Origin: Acidimicrobium ferrooxidans
Lineage (GTDB): Bacteria; Actinomycetota; Geothermincolia; Fen-727; Anoxymicrobiaceae
Length of the DNA: 64,000 nucleotides
Direction: 5' to 3'
Assembly (NCBI GenBank): GCA_020723485.1
Contig: DYIU01000001.1
Location: forward strand, 434,001 to 498,000
Shown here: positions 59,288 to 64,000 of the stretch, piece after piece
How the letters are laid out: the number at the start of each line of letters is the position of its first letter
Numbering within the stretch: the first letter of the stretch is position 1
The notes under the pieces: generated by a model
What the model was told of the DNA's origin: nothing
The model's input: only the letters and a program-made list of their open reading frames with translations
Databases searched by the model: none
Program-made: the position numbers and the translations under genes

Positions 59288-61003
59288 ATGGAGAGAGTCG
59301 GAAAAATCACCAAGAACGCCTCGGCGCTCATCGTGGCGAAGCTTGTCACGTCAGTGCTGTTCTTCGTGCTGGCGATAGTGGTCAACCGCACCCTGGGGCC
59401 GCAGAAGGCGGGCATCTACGTCTACGCCATGACCCTGTACATGATCTTCCAGGTCATCCCCGACTTCGGGCTCGGCAACATCTCGATCCGTGACGTATCA
59501 CCGAGCCCCTGGAAGATTCGGAAGTACTTCAAGAACGTAGTCACGATGCGCGCCCTGCTGGGAATGGTCTCCTTCGTCCTTCTCATGCTCACCGACATAG
59601 TGACCACGCTCCTGCAGGGCTCCGATCCGCTTGCCGGCCAGAGGTTCTGGGCTGTCTTCGTTATCGCATTCTGCCTCCTCCTGGAGCAACCCCTCTCGAA
59701 TTCGCTTTCCGAGGCGTTCATCTCACTGGAGAGGCAGACGCTGGTCGCCCTGGTCTACACCATAGCGGGATTCATCCGTGTCGGGCTCTCCTTGTACGTG
59801 ATGCTCTCTGGAGCGGCGCACGCAATAGTCCTGCTGGTCGGCATCTACATATTCACCATCCTTTACACGGTGGTCCACTTCTACATCGTCTACGTCAGGA
59901 CTATCAGGCGGATGGGGCTGACGGACGCAGGTGGCCCGGGCGGCCTGGAAACAGCCCCGCCTGAAGCGGGCCGGATCGACATCGCCGTTCCGGTCGAGGT
60001 CGGTGTCGGTGAACTGGGCATGGCCATCGGACCCGAGGCCGGCGCCGGCGCCGGGCCCGAGCTGGTCGGCGCGGCGGAAGCCAGTGGGGAACCGAGCGCC
60101 AGAGGGGCGGAGGCGGGCCTTGGAGAGCCCAGGATCGATCTCGACCTCTGGAAATACCTCCTTCGCGCCGCCTGGCCGCTGGCTGTCGCTTCAGCCGGCA
60201 TCGTGCTGTACGCCGGCATGGACGTCCCCCTCATATCGTGGATCAAGGGAGACCGGGCGGTGGGGCTGTACAGCGCGGGTGCCATGTACGCGAAAGCCTT
60301 CGCCTTCCTCACCATCGCCGTCAACATGGCCATCCTCCCCGCTGTGTCGATAGTGGGCAACAAGCGCCGAGGGGAGCTGGGAGAGATCTGGGAGCGCCTG
60401 CTGAAATACGCGCTGCTGCTGGTGGTGCCCGTGACCGTGCTCGTCCCGGTGCTAGCGCGGCCGGTGCTCCTGATCCAGAAGCACGGCTACGTCCAGGCCT
60501 GGGGGGTGGTCTGGATCTCGATGGCCGCCATGAATCTCACCCTTCTCACATCGATAAGCTACCCTTTCCTGGTGGTCGCGGATAAACAGGCGGCGCTGGC
60601 CAAGGTGGTCGGCCTCGGCCTGGTGTTCAAGATCGCCCTCGGCACCCTCCTGATCTCTCTCTGGAGTTACAACGGGGCCGCCATCACCAATCTGGTGTCC
60701 GAGACACTGGCGTTCCTTATCATCTACTACATCCTTTCAAGGGCGATGTCCCACAGGATATCCCCGTTCAAGTTCGCGGGTGTCCCGGCTCTGATACTCG
60801 CGCTCCTGTACGGCGAGGCGTTCGTTCTGCACGAGCTGCTCGTCTCCGGCAAGACATTCAAGCACCAGGCCCTGGACACCATCCCGTACGCGATACTAAT
60901 CTCAGTTATCGTCGTTATTACTTACGCGGCCCTCGTCTTCGTGACGAGGTCGATCACGAGGCGGGGTCTGAACGAACTCAACGACCTCCTTAAGGTGGAG
61001 TGA
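59288..61003 (+). CDS. Wzx-type polysaccharide flippase with acidic Gly/Ala insertion
   Basis: The 571-residue product has about 14 hydrophobic helices of the oligosaccharide flippase (MOP/MATE-like) type: NASALIVAKLVTSVLFFVLA at the start, GPQKAGIYVYA and FGLGNISIRD. Such proteins move lipid-linked oligosaccharides across the inner membrane. Between helices 6 and 7 lies a low-complexity insertion of about 75 residues (about 214-288) rich in Gly, Ala, Glu and Pro, which most flippases lack. It is probably a cytoplasmic loop. The stop codon shares one base with the next gene's start (TGATG). Confidence 0.88.
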   Translation: MERVGKITKNASALIVAKLVTSVLFFVLAIVVNRTLGPQKAGIYVYAMTLYMIFQVIPDFGLGNISIRDVSPSPWKIRKYFKNVVTMRALLGMVSFVLLMLTDIVTTLLQGSDPLAGQRFWAVFVIAFCLLLEQPLSNSLSEAFISLERQTLVALVYTIAGFIRVGLSLYVMLSGAAHAIVLLVGIYIFTILYTVVHFYIVYVRTIRRMGLTDAGGPGGLETAPPEAGRIDIAVPVEVGVGELGMAIGPEAGAGAGPELVGAAEASGEPSARGAEAGLGEPRIDLDLWKYLLRAAWPLAVASAGIVLYAGMDVPLISWIKGDRAVGLYSAGAMYAKAFAFLTIAVNMAILPAVSIVGNKRRGELGEIWERLLKYALLLVVPVTVLVPVLARPVLLIQKHGYVQAWGVVWISMAAMNLTLLTSISYPFLVVADKQAALAKVVGLGLVFKIALGTLLISLWSYNGAAITNLVSETLAFLIIYYILSRAMSHRISPFKFAGVPALILALLYGEAFVLHELLVSGKTFKHQALDTIPYAILISVIVVITYAALVFVTRSITRRGLNELNDLLKVE

Positions 61004-62094
61004 TGTTGTTTCACGGAAGAGCCGAGGACGACCGCGGGTCTCGCCGGACGACTGTCCGGGTGGCGTTCCTGTCCGCGTGCCTTCTCATACTGTTCCTGCT
61101 CGTGCTGACGGCCGCCGGCGGGTGTTTCATCAAGGAGACCATCGACAAGGCACTCGTTACAAAGAAGGGCCTCGACGTGGCTAACGCGATCTCCGCAAAG
61201 GCCCGGGACGGCTACGACGTCCGGCCCGCACGGGCGAAATGGCTCGAGGCGCTCCAGGCCTACACGGCAGACGACTTCACAAAGACCAACGCCCTGCTCG
61301 AGGAGACCCTCGCCGTCCTCGACGACTGCGACGACAAGGTGGCCGAACGTATCTACTACGAGAGTACCGATGGGACAAAGGTCTCCGGCCTGCTGTTCAG
61401 ACCGGAGGGCGCGGGTCCGTGGCCGCTCATCGTGGTCTGCCACGCGGGCTTCGGCGAGGGGGCGGATTTCAGCGAGGTCGCCCTGATGGTGAGGGACAAG
61501 GGCTACGTGGTCTTCAATCCCGACTTCAGGGGGAGCGGCAAGTCCGAAGGGGAGCACGAGGGCGCGAAGGGCGAGGTTGAAGACGTCATCTCCGGCATAA
61601 AGTACCTGAAGTCCGAAGGGCTGGTGGACGACAACCGGATCGGCATCTACGGGCAGAGCCACGGCGCCGCGGTCGCGCTGCTCGCCGCCTCGCGGTACCC
61701 CGCCATCAAGGCGGTCGTCGAAGAGGCCGGTTTCACCGACGCGGTGGACCTCTACAACAACGGGACCGGCGCCACGGACCCTCAGATCGTTCAGTTGAGG
61801 GATGAGCTCGTATCGATGGTCGGCGGCACGCCTGACGAGGTCCCCTCCGAGTACGCGGTCCGCTCCGCCATCAATTACGCCGACAAGATAGACGCGCCGG
61901 TGCTTCTCATCCACGGCGCGAAAGACCCGCTCATCCCGGTAAACGAGGCGCAGCGGATGTACGACGCGCTCAAGGCCGCCGGAAAGAACGCAGAGTTGAA
62001 GATCTACCCTGAGGAAGCACACTGCGTAAACGATCCCGCCGGGCGCGCCGAGGTTTGGGAGATGATGTTCAACTGGTTCCAGACTCACGTCTAA
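61003..62094 (+). CDS. Lipoprotein alpha/beta-hydrolase (dienelactone hydrolase/peptidase type)
   Basis: The ATG at 61003 follows AAGGTGGAG; a GTG one codon earlier is also in frame. The 363-residue product has an N-terminal hydrophobic segment ending in a lipobox-like LTAAGGC, then a helical part and an alpha/beta-hydrolase core from about residue 115. Motifs are HAGFGEG, the nucleophile elbow GQSHGAA, the aspartate in LIHGAKDPLIPV and the histidine in EEAHCV. It would be anchored outside the cytoplasmic membrane and cleave an ester or peptide, possibly an acyl group on the polysaccharide. Position inside the polysaccharide operon supports that role but does not prove it. Confidence 0.82.
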   Translation: MLFHGRAEDDRGSRRTTVRVAFLSACLLILFLLVLTAAGGCFIKETIDKALVTKKGLDVANAISAKARDGYDVRPARAKWLEALQAYTADDFTKTNALLEETLAVLDDCDDKVAERIYYESTDGTKVSGLLFRPEGAGPWPLIVVCHAGFGEGADFSEVALMVRDKGYVVFNPDFRGSGKSEGEHEGAKGEVEDVISGIKYLKSEGLVDDNRIGIYGQSHGAAVALLAASRYPAIKAVVEEAGFTDAVDLYNNGTGATDPQIVQLRDELVSMVGGTPDEVPSEYAVRSAINYADKIDAPVLLIHGAKDPLIPVNEAQRMYDALKAAGKNAELKIYPEEAHCVNDPAGRAEVWEMMFNWFQTHV

Positions 62095-62663
62095 GCTCCA
62101 ATGAGGGGCCCCGCGCCGAGCTCGGTCGCGAGCCCTGGCTGCGGACGGGTATCCTGCTCGAACTGCTGGATCCCGCCCCCGGCTCCGCGGTCCTCCTGGC
62201 AGGAGAGCGCGAGGGCGTTCTCGCGGCGAGGCTCGCCGCCGAGAGGGCGGCGAACGCGACATGGCTGACGGACCCGGGCTCCGTGGTCCCTTTTGACGAT
62301 GGAGAGTTCGACGCGGTGGCCTCTCAATTCGCCCTCGAGCACCTCGATGACCCGGGGGCGACACTGAGAGAGTGGGCCAGGGTACTCAAGGATGGAGGCG
62401 CCCTCGCGCTGGTTACCAGGAACGCACTGTTCAGGGGGCCGGAGCTCCGACCGGGCGCGAGGGCGCTCCGGACATACGCGCCGTCACAGCTGAGGGAGCT
62501 AGTGTCGGGCGCGGGGCTCCGGGTGCGGGTGGTCCGCACTCTTATCCCCGATCTCAAGCTGCCGCGCCTGTACAGGGGAGACCTGTCATTCTGCACCCGG
62601 CTGGAGAAGCTGCCCTACTTCAGGGAGAGGGGAATGCTCCTGTTCCTGGGGGCCGTGAAGTGA
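62055..62663 (+). CDS. SAM-dependent methyltransferase, class I (short)
   Basis: The frame opens at a TTG (62055) that overlaps the end of the hydrolase gene by 40 bases. There is no ATG or GTG before the conserved part, so the start is uncertain. The 202-residue product has a weak motif I (VLLAGEREGVLAARL), then VPFDDGEFDAVASQFALEHL and the EWARVLKDGGALALVT strand typical of Methyltransf_11 proteins. The C-terminal part ends FRERGMLLFLGAVK. The degenerate glycine loop (GEREG instead of GCGTG-like) may mean altered SAM binding. Likely modifies a sugar of the polymer. Confidence 0.7.
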   Translation: MGDDVQLVPDSRLSSNEGPRAELGREPWLRTGILLELLDPAPGSAVLLAGEREGVLAARLAAERAANATWLTDPGSVVPFDDGEFDAVASQFALEHLDDPGATLREWARVLKDGGALALVTRNALFRGPELRPGARALRTYAPSQLRELVSGAGLRVRVVRTLIPDLKLPRLYRGDLSFCTRLEKLPYFRERGMLLFLGAVK

Positions 62664-62672
62664 GGAGGTCTG

Positions 62673-63824
62673 TTGGCTGACAGGGTCGGCGTTGACTGCC
62701 GCGCTCTAGGCAACATAAACAGGAACCGGGGGATCGGTCGCTATACCGCCAACGTGGTGAACGGGCTCGTCGCTTCGGCCGAAGGGTTCGAACCCGTCCT
62801 CTTCGGGTACGGCGACGGCCCCGCGCCCGGGCTGCTCGACGCGGCGGTCTTTGACAGGTTCGAGTGGCGGAGACTTCCCGGCGCCGACGACGGCTCGATA
62901 TACCGCGGCCCGCGTGGACACCTCGAGCTGGCCAGGGCCGTGAACACTTCCGGCGTGGACCTCTTCCACGGCATCGACCACAACATGACGCCCCTGCTCA
63001 GGTGCCCCAGCATAATCACCGTACACGACCTCATCCCGCTGGTGCTCCGGGGTCCGTACCTCGGGCCGAAGTCCTTGCTCTGGATGCTGTCGCACCGGGC
63101 AGCCTGCATGAGGGCGAATCGTGTAATAGCGGTATCGGAGTGTACCAGGGACGATATCGTGCGCATCTGGAAGATCCCCGGTGACAGGATAGTGGTGGTG
63201 CCGGAGGGCGTGAGCCCCGGATATCAGCCGGTGGAGGGTCCCCTGCTCGAGAAGGGCCTCGAACGCTACGGGATAAAGCGTCCCTACTTCCTGTACCTCG
63301 GGGGGTTCGACCCCCGAAAGAACATAGGCAACATGCTGCTCGCCTTCAAGCGCTTCCTGCCCTCGGACGGGGAGGTCACCCTGGTCCTGTGCGGAGACAC
63401 GGGCGGATACGAGGAGTACCTGGCCGACGAGATCGAGGAGCTCGGCCTCGAGGACAGCGTCCTGCTGCCGGGCTTCATCGACGATGACGACCTGCCCGCG
63501 CTGTACTCCGGCGCCCTCGCTCTGGTGTTCGTCTCGGTTTACGAAGGGTTCGGGCTGCCGCTGCTGGAGGCGATGGCCTGCGGAACACCCGTTCTCGCGT
63601 CGGACGTCTCGTCGATACCCGGGGTCGCGGGTGACGCCGCGCTGCTGGTCGACCCTCTCGACCCCGCCGCGATAGCGCTCGGTCTTTCCGTTCTCGCCGG
63701 CAACCCGGACGCCAGGGCGCGCCTGGTGGAGAAAGGGTTCGAGAGGTCCTCCGGGTTCACTTGGGAGAAGGCAGTCACGAGCATATGCGGGCTGTACCGG
63801 GATGTTCTCGGGGGGGCGACATGA
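62673..63824 (+). CDS. GT4 family glycosyltransferase
   Basis: TTG start at 62673 with GAGGAGGT 5 bases upstream; 383 residues. It is a GT-B enzyme: N-terminal domain GVDCRALG and GIGRYTANVVNGL, IITVHDLIPLV, and C-terminal donor-binding domain YFLYLGGFDPRKNI. VSVYEGFGLPLLEAMACGTP contains the E-x7-E motif of GT4. It transfers a sugar from an NDP-sugar to the growing lipid-linked unit in the cytoplasm. The next gene starts at its stop codon (ATGA overlap). Confidence 0.92.
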   Translation: MADRVGVDCRALGNINRNRGIGRYTANVVNGLVASAEGFEPVLFGYGDGPAPGLLDAAVFDRFEWRRLPGADDGSIYRGPRGHLELARAVNTSGVDLFHGIDHNMTPLLRCPSIITVHDLIPLVLRGPYLGPKSLLWMLSHRAACMRANRVIAVSECTRDDIVRIWKIPGDRIVVVPEGVSPGYQPVEGPLLEKGLERYGIKRPYFLYLGGFDPRKNIGNMLLAFKRFLPSDGEVTLVLCGDTGGYEEYLADEIEELGLEDSVLLPGFIDDDDLPALYSGALALVFVSVYEGFGLPLLEAMACGTPVLASDVSSIPGVAGDAALLVDPLDPAAIALGLSVLAGNPDARARLVEKGFERSSGFTWEKAVTSICGLYRDVLGGAT

Positions 63825-64000
63825 GCGACGGCAAGACGGTCGGGGAGCGCTGGCCGCTGCCCGGCACCGCGGCCCAGAAGGCGATGTTCATCGCCGTGCT
63901 GGTCGTCCTCGGACTCATCGCCGGTCTCGCCCCGATAGGGCTGCCGGTCAAGATAATACTCGGGCTCGTCGCGGGCATCGGCCTTTTTGTTCTCATATAC
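63821..64000 (+). CDS. Start of a membrane protein in the polysaccharide operon (partial)
   Basis: From the ATG at 63821, overlapping the GT4 stop by 4 bases, 60 residues are visible. A hydrophilic start (SDGKTVGERWPLPG) is followed by two hydrophobic segments (MFIAVLVVLGLIAGL and KIILGLVAGIGLFVLIY). The place in the operon and the topology would suit an O-antigen ligase or polymerase, but the fragment is too short for assignment. Confidence 0.6.
   Translation, partial: MSDGKTVGERWPLPGTAAQKAMFIAVLVVLGLIAGLAPIGLPVKIILGLVAGIGLFVLIY

Noticed and set aside
60922-62364. 480-residue minus-strand open frame
   Set aside because: Antisense to the lipoprotein hydrolase and methyltransferase, both of which have conserved motifs; the frame itself has none.

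Overview
The window is 64 kb of GC-rich bacterial chromosome with compact operons on both strands, two tRNA genes, no rRNA, no CRISPR array and no phage or transposase gene. Several features fit a deep-branching, probably anaerobic member of the Actinomycetota: a SpoIID-domain protein carrying four tandem 'WYFAEG(T/S)' modules, a DUF4446-pheA-serS block, KGG and phasin-like proteins, many ferredoxin-type proteins, and acyl-CoA and NDP-forming ligase chemistry. The taxonomic call is inference from gene content; no marker phylogeny was possible.

Layout. 1-6.5 kb (minus): SulP permease (cut by the window edge), a membrane protein, a CPA1 Na+/H+ antiporter, a type I arylsulfatase and a TetR regulator. 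6.6-13.6 kb (plus): a catabolic or redox operon divergent from tetR, with thiolase, PaaK-like ligase, nitroreductase-family flavoprotein, ferredoxin, two unusual Cys-rich iron-sulfur proteins and an SDR. 13.7-16.4 kb: tRNA-Ser, GNAT, an ATP-grasp-like protein and a small membrane protein. 16.5-23.6 kb (plus): ThDP-dependent enzyme, FucI-like isomerase, cupin, fused NDP-forming acyl-CoA synthetase and a third Cys-rich iron-sulfur protein. 23.7-28.3 kb (minus): DUF4446, pheA, serS and an envelope protein. 28.5-31.3 kb (plus): larE-larB-larC for the nickel-pincer cofactor, with no larA in the window. 31.4-36.2 kb: envelope proteins, tRNA-Leu, a YbaK-type deacylase, KGG, and a phasin-like pair with a good promoter and terminator. 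36.4-42.2 kb: a frameshifted DUF3604/PHP gene, a TIG lipoprotein, the SpoIID-repeat protein and a small repeat protein. 42.4-44.7 kb (minus): a two-component system behind a Cys/Gly-rich membrane protein. 44.9-52.7 kb: beta-propeller glycosidase, zinc-ribbon membrane protein, GH94 phosphorylase, two-domain GT4, a degenerate HATPase domain and a methyltransferase. 52.7-64 kb: a surface-polysaccharide locus with an LTA-synthase-like phosphatase/transferase, an FkbM remnant, GT39, GT2, Wzz/BY-kinase-like protein, flippase, lipoprotein hydrolase, methyltransferase, GT4 and the start of a membrane protein.

The most striking unexplained feature is a dispersed family of long inverted repeats. They share GGGGTC...GACCCC ends but have different, always complementary inner stems. 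I count seven complete copies and three half copies, all lying at or just beyond the 3' end of a gene, several of them touching or supplying a stop codon. The second is a three-member protein family built around a CxCCxCCC motif and a dicluster ferredoxin domain. Two members also carry a winged-helix-like N-terminus.
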